From Paenibacillus rhizosphaerae (GTDB lineage: Bacteria > Bacillota > Bacilli > Paenibacillales > Paenibacillaceae), in contig NZ_JACHXJ010000001.1 in NCBI RefSeq assembly GCF_014192015.1, forward strand, positions 1,674,001 to 1,738,000: a stretch of DNA of 64,000 nucleotides, written 5' to 3'. The stretch's first letter is position 1. Every line of letters begins with the position of its first letter. The notes beneath the pieces are model-generated. The model made no database searches. It was not told where the DNA came from and worked only from the letters and a program-made list of their open reading frames with translations. This document shows, piece after piece, positions 9,419-18,281 of the stretch. A program made the translations under genes and the position numbers.

Positions 9419-10654
9419 TTACCGGCGGATTACGCGTACCGGTAAAGAGATCAGCGTCTGTCCGGCGGCGGATGGGGTCAGGTTATCTTCCAGCTTGAAC
9501 CCTGGAACGGGCTCGATCCGCTCAAATTGGTCCATGAACAGCCCCAGGCCGATATTGGCTTCAAGCCGGGCCAGCGGTGCGCCCAGACAGAAATGCGGAC
9601 CGTTGCCGAATGTCAGATGACGTTTATTGTTGGAACGGTGGATATTCAGCGTAAACGGGTCCTCAAAAACCTCTTTGTCCAGGTTAGCGGCACTCATCCA
9701 AGCTACGACGACGTCACCTTTTTTAAGCTCTACGCCGAGCACGTTATTGTCCTGCTTCACCGTACGGTCCATTTTCGCCATGTGGAACCGGTAGCGGAGC
9801 ATTTCCTCCACGGTATTCGGAAGAAGCTCGCGGTTCTCCTGGACCTCACCATAGATCTGGTCGTTATCATACAGGAAGGAATAGAACGTGCTGGACAGCA
9901 GATGGCTTGTCGTCTCGATGCCGGCCCCGAGAATGAACATGGTCATCCGGACAATCTCATCATCGGTCAGCTGTTCGCCATCGACCTCAGCCTGGATCAG
10001 ATCGGAGATAATATCATCGGTGAGCTGGCTTCTTTTGGCGATGACATGCGGATAGAGATAGTTGTAGTAATTAACGGCCGCCTGCCGCTTCAGCTCCTGA
10101 ACGTCTTCGACGTTGTCGGCCGGAAGAGGGAGGAACAGATGATCGACCCATTCTTTAAACAGATAGCGGTCTTCGGACGGAACGCCGAGCAGGTCGGCGA
10201 TCACGATGGTGGGCAGCGCGCTGGAGAAGCTCTTGACGATATCGATGACCGGTTCGTCACCCATGTCCTTGATCAGCTGGCTGACCACCTCATGAATACG
10301 CGGCTCCCACAGCTTCAAGCTTCTTGGCGTGAACGCCGCCGACAGCAGGCTGCGGCTTTTGCGGTGTTCCGGAGGATCCGAACTGAGATCGACACGTCCG
10401 GAGTTGTGCTGACCCTCCTCATTATCGGCGCCGACGCTGATCGTCGTCCGGGCTCTCACGCTGGAGAAGTATTCGTAATCGCTCAGTACTCTTTTTACAT
10501 CTTCATACCGGAAGACATTCCAGCAATTCGTTTCCTCGTTGTAGCTGATCGGTTCATGTTCCAAGTGGTGCCTGTACCATTCAAAGGGACTGAATTCTTC
10601 CACGGCGGATCGAAATTGGGTGATTTTAGCTAAGGAGATAATTTCCTTCTGCAT
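9419..10654 (-). CDS. Cytochrome P450 monooxygenase
   Basis: Soluble bacterial class I P450 of 411 residues. It has the I-helix motif AGIETTSHLL, the K-helix EEMLRYR (ExxR) and the heme loop FGNGPHFCLGAPLARLE with axial ligand C356. Length and motifs fit the CYP107/CYP109-like group that hydroxylates fatty acids, terpenoids or polyketides. Electrons would come from the ferredoxin encoded immediately downstream; a reductase is not in the window. The ATG has a GGGAGGG upstream. A 24-bp perfect palindrome lies 37-60 bp upstream of the start codon and probably controls the pair. The substrate cannot be read from sequence. Confidence 0.93.
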   Translation of the reverse strand: MQKEIISLAKITQFRSAVEEFSPFEWYRHHLEHEPISYNEETNCWNVFRYEDVKRVLSDYEYFSSVRARTTISVGADNEEGQHNSGRVDLSSDPPEHRKSRSLLSAAFTPRSLKLWEPRIHEVVSQLIKDMGDEPVIDIVKSFSSALPTIVIADLLGVPSEDRYLFKEWVDHLFLPLPADNVEDVQELKRQAAVNYYNYLYPHVIAKRSQLTDDIISDLIQAEVDGEQLTDDEIVRMTMFILGAGIETTSHLLSSTFYSFLYDNDQIYGEVQENRELLPNTVEEMLRYRFHMAKMDRTVKQDNNVLGVELKKGDVVVAWMSAANLDKEVFEDPFTLNIHRSNNKRHLTFGNGPHFCLGAPLARLEANIGLGLFMDQFERIEPVPGFKLEDNLTPSAAGQTLISLPVRVIRR

Positions 10655-10690
10655 AATACTCCCTCCCGGTTTGAATTATTTTGGTTATGA

Positions 10691-10719
10691 TTAAATTAAC
10701 ATATGTTAATTTAACATAT
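10691..10719. promoter_or_regulatory. 24-bp perfect palindrome plus repeated half-site upstream of P450
   Basis: Positions 10691-10714 form a perfect palindrome (12-nt half TTAAATTAACAT). The element TTAACATAT occurs at 10696-10704 and again at 10711-10719, 15 bp apart. It sits in the promoter region of the P450-ferredoxin unit and looks like a repressor operator. The nearest candidate regulator is the TetR protein encoded at 12530, but the motif differs from the inverted repeats beside that gene. Confidence 0.55.
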
Positions 10720-10807
10720 AATCGGCAGAGGAACCACGACCGAACGACCCATGCCTAAAGGTCCGTTTTCCGGATATAACGGTTAGATCAAGAACAGGGG
10801 CGAACCC

Positions 10808-12301
10808 TTAGGCCTCACTCACGACGCCTTTTTTGATCACAGCTTCGGATGTATTCTCCATACTCCGAGACGTGCGCTTGATAAAGAACGAGAGCAGCAG
10901 CCCGACCATGCCGATGCCGATAATGACAACATAGGCGTCGTTAATTCCTTGGATGGTCGCTTCCAGAACCATTTGCTTCTGATTCACCGCAGCGCCACCG
11001 GACGCCATCATGTCCGTCAGATGCGTTTTCGTCCGGTCGGACATAACCGTAACCAGCAGGGACGTACCAACCGCACCGGCTACTTGACGCACGGTGTTCG
11101 AGATCGCCGTTCCATGTGCATTTAATCGCGCAGGCAGCTGATTGAGACCCGCGGTCTGGATCGGCATCATCAGGAGCGCCATCCCGATACGGCGTCCTGT
11201 CGACATGAGCAGCAGGTACGCATAGGTGGTATGATCCGTCAAGTTGATAAACCCGGCTGTGGTCGCGATTGTAATGATCAATCCGGCAACCGCAAGCCAT
11301 TTGGCGCCGAAGCGGTCAAACAGGCGGCCGGTGACGGGCATCAGCAGTCCCATCACAAGTGCTCCCGGGAGCATCATCAACCCGGATTCCAGGGCGGAAT
11401 AGCCGCGAGCATTTTGCAGGTACAACGGAAGCAGCATCATATCCGCATACATGACCATTGTAACCATGATGTTGATCACCGTGGTCAGGGAGAACATGTT
11501 ATACTTGAACGCTCGCAGATCCAGCAGTGGTTTCTTGGAAACAAGCTGTCTCCATACGAACAGCCCGAGGGCAATAACGCCGACGGCAATGGACACCAGC
11601 ACCTCGGAGCTGGACCATCCCTTACTTCCTGCCAGGCTAAAACCGTACAACAGCGTGCCGAATGCGACCGTGGACAGAACAACACTGATGACGTCCATTT
11701 TGGAGCGGACCGTCTCCGATACATTTTTCAAATAAATAAATCCGCAGATAATGACAATAACGGCAAGCGGGATCATGCCGTAGAACATCGTTTGCCATTT
11801 GAAATTTTCCAGGATGTAGCCGGCAAGCGTCGGGCCGATCGCTGGGGCGAAAATGATGGCGAGTCCCATCATCCCCATAGCCGCGCCCCTCTTTTCCGGA
11901 GGGAACAATACCAAAATCACGTTGGTTAACAGCGGCATGATGATACCGGCGCCTGCCGCCTGAATCATGCGTCCCGTGAGCAGAACCGGGAAGTTAACCG
12001 CGAGGGCGGATACGATGGTCCCGACGAGGAAGATCATCATCGAAGCTTGGAACAGCTGGCGGGTGGAGAACCTCTGCATGAAATAAGCCGTAATCGGAAT
12101 CAGAATTCCGTTGACCAGCATGTAACCGGTGGTCAGCCATTGAGCCGTGGTGGCCGAAATGTTGAAATCAACCATCAATTCCGGGGTGGCCACGCTCATG
12201 ACCGTCTGATTCAGTGTTGCGAGAAAGGCGCCCAAAATCATAATGATTAGAATCGGGCCCTTCTTGACGGAACTGCTGGTTGTGTTCATATGATGACTCA
12301 A
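10808..12301 (-). CDS. MFS multidrug exporter, DHA2 (EmrB/QacA) family, 14 TM
   Basis: Proton-driven drug exporter of 497 residues in the cytoplasmic membrane. It has the N-terminal helix with TLNQTVMSVATPELMVDF, the family motif AAGAGIIMPLLTNV, the GAAMGMMGLAIIFAPAIGPTLAGY motif-C segment, and enough hydrophobic stretches for 14 helices. It resembles LmrB-type lincomycin exporters. The TTG at 12301 lies about 4 nt after an AAGGAG; an ATG four codons later is 16 nt away, so TTG is favoured. The gene is divergent from the TetR regulator, with inverted repeats in the shared promoter region, the usual arrangement for a drug-inducible pump. Confidence 0.9.
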   Translation of the reverse strand: MSHHMNTTSSSVKKGPILIIMILGAFLATLNQTVMSVATPELMVDFNISATTAQWLTTGYMLVNGILIPITAYFMQRFSTRQLFQASMMIFLVGTIVSALAVNFPVLLTGRMIQAAGAGIIMPLLTNVILVLFPPEKRGAAMGMMGLAIIFAPAIGPTLAGYILENFKWQTMFYGMIPLAVIVIICGFIYLKNVSETVRSKMDVISVVLSTVAFGTLLYGFSLAGSKGWSSSEVLVSIAVGVIALGLFVWRQLVSKKPLLDLRAFKYNMFSLTTVINIMVTMVMYADMMLLPLYLQNARGYSALESGLMMLPGALVMGLLMPVTGRLFDRFGAKWLAVAGLIITIATTAGFINLTDHTTYAYLLLMSTGRRIGMALLMMPIQTAGLNQLPARLNAHGTAISNTVRQVAGAVGTSLLVTVMSDRTKTHLTDMMASGGAAVNQKQMVLEATIQGINDAYVVIIGIGMVGLLLSFFIKRTSRSMENTSEAVIKKGVVSEA

Positions 12302-12337
12302 TCTACTCCTTCCTTTCTTTTCTCTCTAGACTTAATT

Positions 12338-12365
12338 TACAATGTGTTGGATAATTAACATTGTA
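12338..12365. promoter_or_regulatory. Inverted repeat in MFS promoter (candidate TetR operator)
   Basis: TACAATGT (12338-12345) and ACATTGTA (12358-12365) form an 8-bp inverted repeat with a 12-nt spacer, 37-64 bp upstream of the exporter start. Position and symmetry suit the divergent TetR protein. Confidence 0.5.
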
Positions 12366-12468
12366 TAAATGAAATTATAGACAGAACCGTTGGAGCTTAC
12401 AAACAACGTTTTCACAAAAAATGTAAATTAGTTTTCGTTTCGCCGTTTAAATGTTGATTAGTGATAAG

Positions 12469-12492
12469 ATTTACTGCAAATTCCTAGTAAAT
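12469..12492. promoter_or_regulatory. Inverted repeat in tetR promoter
   Basis: ATTTACT (12469-12475) and AGTAAAT (12486-12492) form a 7-bp inverted repeat with a 10-nt spacer, 38-61 bp before the TetR start codon; possible autoregulatory site. Sequence differs from the repeat near the exporter, so at most one of the two may be the real operator. Confidence 0.35.
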
Positions 12493-12529
12493 TGTCTATT
12501 AGGCATGCGAGAAGAAAGGAAGGAAGAAA

Positions 12530-13135
12530 ATGCGCGACGTTTCCAAACAGCCGACCGATCCCAGAGTGCTTCGCACAAGGCAGCTCATCAAGGATGCTTT
12601 TATCGATCTGCTGCAGGAGATGGATATCGAGAAAATGTCCATCAGCCGGATCGCCGAACGCGCCACCATTAACCGCGTCACCTTTTATTTGCATTACCGC
12701 GATATTCCCGACATGCTGGAGAAAATGGCCGACGATATGATCGAAGATTTCAAGCAGGCGGTGGGCATCGAGCCCGAAAAACCGGCTGTTACCGAGGAAG
12801 AGGATTGGTTCATGATGCTGCGGCTGCTGGAGCATATTGCGGAGCATCACAAATTTTACAAGGTGATCTTGGGATCACGGCGCGCGCCCATATTCAGCGA
12901 GAGGCTGTTAAATATGCTGACCGAATTAATTTCGGCAAGAATCGAAGAGATGGGGACCGAATCCTTTTGTTACAAAGCAGGTATTCCCAAGGACATCGCC
13001 ATTTGGCATGGATCTGCAGCCCTTATTGGTACGATCGTAGCCTGGCTGCGCAATGACATGCCGTACACACCGGCCTTTCTCGCCAAGCAGTTTTATTTGC
13101 TGACGCGCAGCCGGATTGAAACCAAGGGAGAGTGA
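12530..13135 (+). CDS. TetR/AcrR family transcriptional regulator
   Basis: DNA-binding repressor of 201 residues. The N-terminal helix-turn-helix region (about 14-60) has the family pattern RTRQLIKDAFIDLL, ISRIAERATINRVTFYLHY. The C-terminal ligand domain resembles the TetR_C group of DhaS-like proteins. Start is the ATG at 12530 with AAGGAAGGAAG upstream. It is divergent from the MFS exporter across 228 bp holding two inverted repeats, so it most likely represses the exporter and itself until a drug is bound. Control of the nearby P450 is possible but unproven. Confidence 0.88.
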   Translation: MRDVSKQPTDPRVLRTRQLIKDAFIDLLQEMDIEKMSISRIAERATINRVTFYLHYRDIPDMLEKMADDMIEDFKQAVGIEPEKPAVTEEEDWFMMLRLLEHIAEHHKFYKVILGSRRAPIFSERLLNMLTELISARIEEMGTESFCYKAGIPKDIAIWHGSAALIGTIVAWLRNDMPYTPAFLAKQFYLLTRSRIETKGE

Positions 13136-13156
13136 ATTGCTGGATGCAGGAGTTAG

Positions 13157-13354
13157 CAGCCGGTCGTTCAGCATTTCGATGACGGCAACATTGTTGTGAT
13201 GGTCGGAGCCATCCGCTCTTTTTTTCCAAACAGGGACCCATTTGAGAATATCGGCATCGTTCCTGATATCGAAGTTCCGGTGAAAAGGGAGAACCTGTAC
13301 CAACGAAGGGACACGGTACTGGAGAAGGCGCTCGAGGTAATCAAAAACGGATAA
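13157..13354 (+). pseudogene. Remnant of S41 (C-terminal processing) peptidase, C-terminal 65 codons
   Basis: The stretch reads QPVVQHFDDGN, then FENIGIVPDIEVPV and a charged end, closing with TAA. This matches the end of S41 peptidases, where GQPLV...FVGIGIKPDIEV is conserved. It has no start codon, and a stop codon lies directly upstream in frame (13154-13156). The preceding bases can be read as a decayed GSTG element in another frame. Everything upstream, including the catalytic Ser-Lys region, has been lost. It lies 21 bp after the tetR stop and is followed by an intact terminator. Confidence 0.7.
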
Positions 13355-13380
13355 ACTAATAAACGTTAAATAAAGAATTC

Positions 13381-13409
13381 AAGGTCGGGCCTACAGCGCC
13401 CGGCCTTTT
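13381..13409 (+). terminator. Intrinsic terminator after S41 relic
   Basis: Stem AAGGTCGGGC / GCCCGGCCTT (13381-13390, 13398-13407; one G-U pair) followed by TT. It presumably ended the lost peptidase gene and now ends tetR transcripts. From here to 13567 I see only the ribosome binding site of the GH105 gene. Confidence 0.75.
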
Positions 13410-13567
13410 CTATTAGCCATCCCGTTGAGATCAACCGAATCTGCGGGAAATAAACCGATCCTTCAGACGGCCGCATGATGAGGGAATGGCCTATCTGATG
13501 GTGATTCGAACGGTTGCCGTCAAGGTGTGGCGCCGTCTAGGATGGAGCTCAGAAAGGGGAGATGTAC

Positions 13568-14689
13568 ATGGAGCGCTGGTCGGAAAAATGGGCGGGTTCT
13601 TTCATAAAGCGCTACCCGCTGGTTACGGACTTGCCTTTTTATTCGCGCCTGTCCTGGAATTATGAAATCGGCTGCCTGCTCACCGCGTTGGAAAAAATGT
13701 GGCGCAAAACGGGCGACATCCGGTATTTCAATTATGTGAAAACGAACATGGATTTGTACGTTCAGGAGGATGGCTCCATTCGCGGCTACCGTTTGAACGA
13801 TTATAACGTCGATCAGATCAATTCGGGCAAACCGCTGTTCGCGCTGCTTCATGAAACCGGAGACGGAAAATACAAGGCGGCGATCGAGCTGCTGGCATTG
13901 CAGCTGAAAGGTCATCCGCGAACAAGCGACGGGGGGCTGTGGCATAAAAAAATATATCCGTTCCAAATGTGGCTGGACGGCGTTTACATGACGGCACCTT
14001 TTATGACCGCCTATGCGTCATTAAGCGGAGAAACTTCCTGGTACGATGAAGCGGCAAGGGAAGTAGAGTTGATGGAAAGAAAGGCCAGGGATCCAGTAAC
14101 CGGGCTGCTGTACCATGCTTGGGATGAAAGCAAAGAACAGCGCTGGGCGGACCCCGATTCAGGCTGTTCACCTCACTTTTGGGGACGGGCCATAGGCTGG
14201 TTTATGATGGCGGCTGCCGACGTGCTGGATGAACTGCCGCTGGACCATCCAAAGCGGGGCCTGCTAGTGGGTCTGTTTCACCGTCTATCGGAAGCGGTCA
14301 TTCGTGTGCAGGACCAATCGTCCGGATTATGGTATCAAATTTTGGATCAAAGGGGCCGTGAAGGCAATTACTTGGAAACATCCGCTTCAGCCATGTTCGT
14401 ATACGCGCTGGCCAAGGGCAGCCGTCTCGGCTATTTGCAGGGTGAAGCGGTGCAAGCGGCACAGCGGGGATTCAAAGGGTTAATCACTCATTGCGTTTCA
14501 GAAGATAACGGCGTAATTCACCTTAACGGCATTTGCAAGGTCGCGGGACTTGGCGGGCGACCATATCGCGACGGCTCTTATGACTATTACATAGGCGAAC
14601 CGACGAGGCAGGACGATCCGAAAGGAACGGCGTCGTTTCTGATGGCTGCCATCGAAACCGAGCTGCTGGAACAGCAGCAAATTGAATAG
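13568..14689 (+). CDS. GH105 unsaturated rhamnogalacturonyl hydrolase
   Basis: Cytoplasmic enzyme of 373 residues that removes unsaturated uronic acid from the non-reducing end of lyase-generated oligosaccharides. YteR/RmrI-type signatures are present: WLDGVYMTAPF with D137 aligning to the catalytic acid (Asp143 in YteR), HAWDE, and SPHFWGRAIGWF with the WGR at 205-207. The C-terminal part has the family's ETSASAMFVYALAKG segment. No signal peptide. An ATG at 13562 abuts the GGGGAG; the ATG at 13568 gives about 8 nt spacing and is preferred. First gene of a four-gene block with a Gfo/Idh/MocA oxidoreductase, a second GH105 and a DUF4450-like protein. Confidence 0.88.
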   Translation: MERWSEKWAGSFIKRYPLVTDLPFYSRLSWNYEIGCLLTALEKMWRKTGDIRYFNYVKTNMDLYVQEDGSIRGYRLNDYNVDQINSGKPLFALLHETGDGKYKAAIELLALQLKGHPRTSDGGLWHKKIYPFQMWLDGVYMTAPFMTAYASLSGETSWYDEAAREVELMERKARDPVTGLLYHAWDESKEQRWADPDSGCSPHFWGRAIGWFMMAAADVLDELPLDHPKRGLLVGLFHRLSEAVIRVQDQSSGLWYQILDQRGREGNYLETSASAMFVYALAKGSRLGYLQGEAVQAAQRGFKGLITHCVSEDNGVIHLNGICKVAGLGGRPYRDGSYDYYIGEPTRQDDPKGTASFLMAAIETELLEQQQIE

Positions 14690-14706
14690 GAAAGGACAAT
14701 GAGGAG

Positions 14707-15999
14707 ATGCCAAACAAAAAAACGTACGTGCTGGTCGGCACGGGAGGACGATCCCAATTTTTTTATTCTGCATTGGTTACGGAATATAAGGAAACGGCGG
14801 AGCTGCTTGCTTTTTGCGATACGAACCGGACGCGCATGGATTACGCCAACAAGCTGCTTGAGGAAAAATACGGAAGCCGTCCGGTTCCAACCTATCCGGC
14901 GAGTGAATTCGACCGTATGATCGCCGAGCAAAAGCCGGATACCGTCATCGTCACGACGGTTGACCGGACGCACCACCAATACATCATCCGGGCGATGGAA
15001 CTGGGCTGTGACGTCATTACGGAAAAACCGATGACGGTTGACGAGAACAAATGCCAGCAAATTCTGGACTGCGTGCAAAGGACCGGTCGTAACGTGCGGG
15101 TCGCCTTCAATTACAGGTATGCTCCGCATCATACCAAGGCAAGGGAGCTGATTGCGGACGGCACGATCGGGCAGGTCACTTCGGTCCACTTTGAATGGCT
15201 GCTGAACACGAAGCACGGGGCGGATTATTTCCGGCGCTGGCACCGGGATAAACGCAACAGCGGCGGGCTGCTCGTGCATAAATCGACGCATCATTTTGAT
15301 CTGGTCAATTTCTGGATCGGCTCCGAGCCGGAGACGGTATTCGCATTCGGCGATTTGCTGTTCTACGGGAAGGAAAACGCAGAGAAGCGCGGCGCCACCT
15401 CATTCTATGACCGGTCGACCGGCCACCCGAACGCGAAGGAGGACCCGTTTGCGCTTCATATGGATCAAAGCGAAAGCTTGAAGGCGCTGTATTTGGATGC
15501 CGAGCAAGAGGACGGCTACATCCGTGACCGGAGCGTATTTAGCGATGGGATCAGCATCGAAGACACGATGGGCGTCCTCGTTCGCTACAAAAACAACGCC
15601 ATTCTGACGTACTCGCTAAATGCTTACATGCCGTGGGAAGGCTACCGAATCGCATTTAACGGTACGAAAGGGCGCATCGAAATGGCCGTCGGCGAGCAAT
15701 CCTACGTGAATGCGGGAGGAGACAAGGCGCAGGAAGGCGCCGTCAAAACAAGATCGATCCGCGTCATCCCGATGTTCGGCCAGCCGTACGACGTTCAGGT
15801 GGAGCTGGCCGCGGGCGGTCACGGCGGAGGCGATCCGGCATTGTTACGCGATATTTTCGGAGACCCGGTGGAAGACCGTTTTCGGCGGGCTGCCAACCAC
15901 ATCGACGGCGCAAAATCGATTTTGACGGGAATTGCAGCCAACCGCGCGATCAGGACGGGACAGGCGGTTCAAATTGACGACCTGGTCAAATTTAGATAG
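14707..15999 (+). CDS. Gfo/Idh/MocA family oxidoreductase
   Basis: NAD(P)-dependent sugar dehydrogenase-type protein of 430 residues. The N-terminal Rossmann fold has a GTGGRSQFFY dinucleotide loop. The family EKPMTVDENKCQ element carries the expected catalytic lysine in EKP. The HKSTHHFDLVNFWIG helix matches the HxxD region of Gfo/Idh/MocA enzymes that face the substrate. It starts 17 bp after the GH105 stop and is followed 11 bp later by the second GH105, so it is co-transcribed with glycosidases and probably oxidises, epimerises or NAD-dependently processes a released sugar or oligosaccharide. The substrate is not identifiable from sequence. Confidence 0.85.
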   Translation: MPNKKTYVLVGTGGRSQFFYSALVTEYKETAELLAFCDTNRTRMDYANKLLEEKYGSRPVPTYPASEFDRMIAEQKPDTVIVTTVDRTHHQYIIRAMELGCDVITEKPMTVDENKCQQILDCVQRTGRNVRVAFNYRYAPHHTKARELIADGTIGQVTSVHFEWLLNTKHGADYFRRWHRDKRNSGGLLVHKSTHHFDLVNFWIGSEPETVFAFGDLLFYGKENAEKRGATSFYDRSTGHPNAKEDPFALHMDQSESLKALYLDAEQEDGYIRDRSVFSDGISIEDTMGVLVRYKNNAILTYSLNAYMPWEGYRIAFNGTKGRIEMAVGEQSYVNAGGDKAQEGAVKTRSIRVIPMFGQPYDVQVELAAGGHGGGDPALLRDIFGDPVEDRFRRAANHIDGAKSILTGIAANRAIRTGQAVQIDDLVKFR

Positions 16000-16010
16000 G
16001 GAGGTTCGCC

Positions 16011-18281
16011 ATGGGCTACGTTGATGAAAGAAATGCGATCGGTCAAGGGGGATGGACAACCGAGGCACAGGTGCTGGCGACCATCGCCAATCGGTACATC
16101 GGGGAGAACCCGCCGCAGGCACCGGTGTACAGGACGATGAACGCGGAAGGCTTTCGCCGGATGCCGGATTACCGATACGATATGAACGCCGACGCCAAAC
16201 TCCCGAACCTGCAGGAAGGAGAGTTCGTTTACGCCTGGGCCAAATTGTGGGCGGATGATGAGGACAGCCAGCCCCTCCGGATCAGCTGTTACAGCCACAC
16301 CAGGCTGTTTATCAATGGACAGCTGGCTTTCGAATCCAATCACCGTGATGACGTGCTGCCGGACACCCGTTCCGATATTCGCGGACAGCTGCGCAAAGGC
16401 TGGAATTCGTTTGTCCTCGAATTTGAAAAAACAGCCACAGGCTGCGGCGCTGTCTTTGGTACAGGCTCGATCAAGGGAGCGCCCATTCATTTTCTTGCAC
16501 CAAGTTCGGAGCGGGTTGGCCAGGAAGGTTGGATCTACACAGGGCCGGTTCGGAACCGGCTTGTGCCGGGGAATGTCAAGGAGGTTTCCGCACAAGCCAT
16601 GGACCCCCACATTGTCCGCCTGTTTGCCGGCCGGAACATCGAAGCGTTCTCTGAAACGGAGACAGGGTTTGCATGGCTGCCGAGGAGGGAATGGACGAAT
16701 GATGAACGGCGGGCCGGCGCGTTTACACGAATTTTAGGCAGCGGGAACGGCTTGACGGGAATGGCTTGGGCGAAGCTCGATTGCACTAGGCCCTCTTACG
16801 ACGGTACCGTCAGGTTATCCGGAAACAGTGAGGGAACGATTCGCATATTCGCGGACGGCCGCCTTGTCTGCGAAGCGAATCAGGACACCGGCCGTTTTAC
16901 GGCCGCCTTTCCCTTAAGCATCGGCGTCCATAACATCATCGTCCAGTCGGCTGGCCGCGGAAACGTATGGGGGTTCGAGTTTGATCCGTTGGAGGAGGGC
17001 AGCGGCGTTCGCTGGATCAAGCCGCATCCGGTCGAAGGGATGGAGGGCTGCTGGCTGTTCGCCGGTCCCTTCCAAAATCCTCCCCTGGCAGAAGAGTCGG
17101 CGTCAGTCGAACGGCTGCTCGGCACAGGCCCGGAAGCCACGTTCTGGAGAACGGACCAGCCGAACATGCGGGTACGGCCTTATACCGAAAGCCGCTTGTT
17201 CGGCCGTTGGAACTACCCGCTTGGGGTGACGCTGTACGGTTTGCTTGAAACCGGCAAAGAGCTCGGGCGCAGCGATTACATCGATTATGCGGCAGAGCAT
17301 ATCGGGCAGTGCACTTCGATCGACGAGCTGGTCTTGTGGGATGCCGAGAGACACGGCGCGCCCGGAGCCAACCATCAACTGGCGCTCATCGACAGCCTGG
17401 ATGATTGCGGATCGTTCGGCGCGACCATGCTCCGGGCGCATAAAGAGCGAACCCTTCCGGGTGCCGAGCGGGCGGCAGAACGAATCGCGCGGTACATTAT
17501 GGAGGAGCAGGACCGGCTGGAGGACGGGACGCTGTACCGCCTCCGAAGCTTCAGCGAGCTGATGGTGAATACGATCTGGTGCGACGATTTGTATATGAGC
17601 GTGCCGTTTCTGTGCCAATACTTTGCTTTGACGGGAGAAAAGCATGTTCTTGACGACGCAGCCGAGCAGTTCCTGCTGTATCGAAAACGTCTATACATGC
17701 CGGAGGGAAATATTATGCATCACGTCTATAACATCCGTTTCGGCAAGCCGTGTACCGTTCCTTGGGGAAGGGGAAACGGGTGGGTGCTGTTTTCGCTGAC
17801 GGAACTGCTGGACGTTCTGCCGGACGATCATCCCCGGCGAAGCGAGCTGCTCCGGTGGTATCGGGAGCTGTGCGGCGGTTATGCAGCTTTGCAGGATACG
17901 GAAGGACTCTGGCATCAAGTGCTGACCGACCCGGATTCCTACGCGGAAACTTCATGTACTTCGATGTTTGTTTATGCCTTCGCCAAAGGCGTCCGCCAGG
18001 GATGGCTTCCGGATGCAGGCCGTTTCGCACATGCCGCGCTGCGCGGATTCGAGGCGCTGACCCGGCACTGCATCGATCAGCACGGCAATATTTATGGCGT
18101 CTGCCGCGGTTCAGGCTACTCTTTCTCACCGCTCTATTACAAGGAGCGGCTGTCCTGGCTGCTCAACGATACGCATGGCATCGGAATCGTACTGCTTGCC
18201 GGCATCGAAACGAAGCGGCTCCGGACCTATCTCGCCACCCGGTCAGAGCCAGCGAAGGGAGCAGCCGCCCATGCCGAATAG
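16011..18281 (+). CDS. Two-part protein: N-terminal beta-sandwich region plus C-terminal GH105
   Basis: Protein of 756 residues, about twice the GH105 length. Residues about 1-380 hold tandem beta-rich segments (RLFINGQLAFESN, then RIFADGRLVCEAN) that look like two PA14/GH2-sandwich-like carbohydrate-contact modules. Residues about 385-750 form an alpha/alpha barrel with GH105 features: WCDDLYMSVPF with D526 at the catalytic-acid position, VPWGRGNGWVLFSL, and ETSCTSMFVYAFAKG. No signal peptide, so it is cytoplasmic. AGGGAGG lies 8 nt before the ATG. The next gene starts inside its last codons (11-bp overlap). Likely role: removal of unsaturated uronate from a branched or decorated pectic oligosaccharide that the short GH105 cannot accommodate (inference). 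Confidence 0.8.
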   Translation: MGYVDERNAIGQGGWTTEAQVLATIANRYIGENPPQAPVYRTMNAEGFRRMPDYRYDMNADAKLPNLQEGEFVYAWAKLWADDEDSQPLRISCYSHTRLFINGQLAFESNHRDDVLPDTRSDIRGQLRKGWNSFVLEFEKTATGCGAVFGTGSIKGAPIHFLAPSSERVGQEGWIYTGPVRNRLVPGNVKEVSAQAMDPHIVRLFAGRNIEAFSETETGFAWLPRREWTNDERRAGAFTRILGSGNGLTGMAWAKLDCTRPSYDGTVRLSGNSEGTIRIFADGRLVCEANQDTGRFTAAFPLSIGVHNIIVQSAGRGNVWGFEFDPLEEGSGVRWIKPHPVEGMEGCWLFAGPFQNPPLAEESASVERLLGTGPEATFWRTDQPNMRVRPYTESRLFGRWNYPLGVTLYGLLETGKELGRSDYIDYAAEHIGQCTSIDELVLWDAERHGAPGANHQLALIDSLDDCGSFGATMLRAHKERTLPGAERAAERIARYIMEEQDRLEDGTLYRLRSFSELMVNTIWCDDLYMSVPFLCQYFALTGEKHVLDDAAEQFLLYRKRLYMPEGNIMHHVYNIRFGKPCTVPWGRGNGWVLFSLTELLDVLPDDHPRRSELLRWYRELCGGYAALQDTEGLWHQVLTDPDSYAETSCTSMFVYAFAKGVRQGWLPDAGRFAHAALRGFEALTRHCIDQHGNIYGVCRGSGYSFSPLYYKERLSWLLNDTHGIGIVLLAGIETKRLRTYLATRSEPAKGAAAHAE

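Noticed and set aside
9527..10633. Long open frame (368 codons) on the plus strand
   Set aside because: Fully antisense to the P450 gene, whose motifs are unmistakable; low-complexity His/Asp/Gly composition is typical of shadow frames.
10740..10810. Loose inverted repeat around the end of the MFS gene as terminator
   Set aside because: Arms of about 8 bp with roughly 50-nt loop and no T-run.
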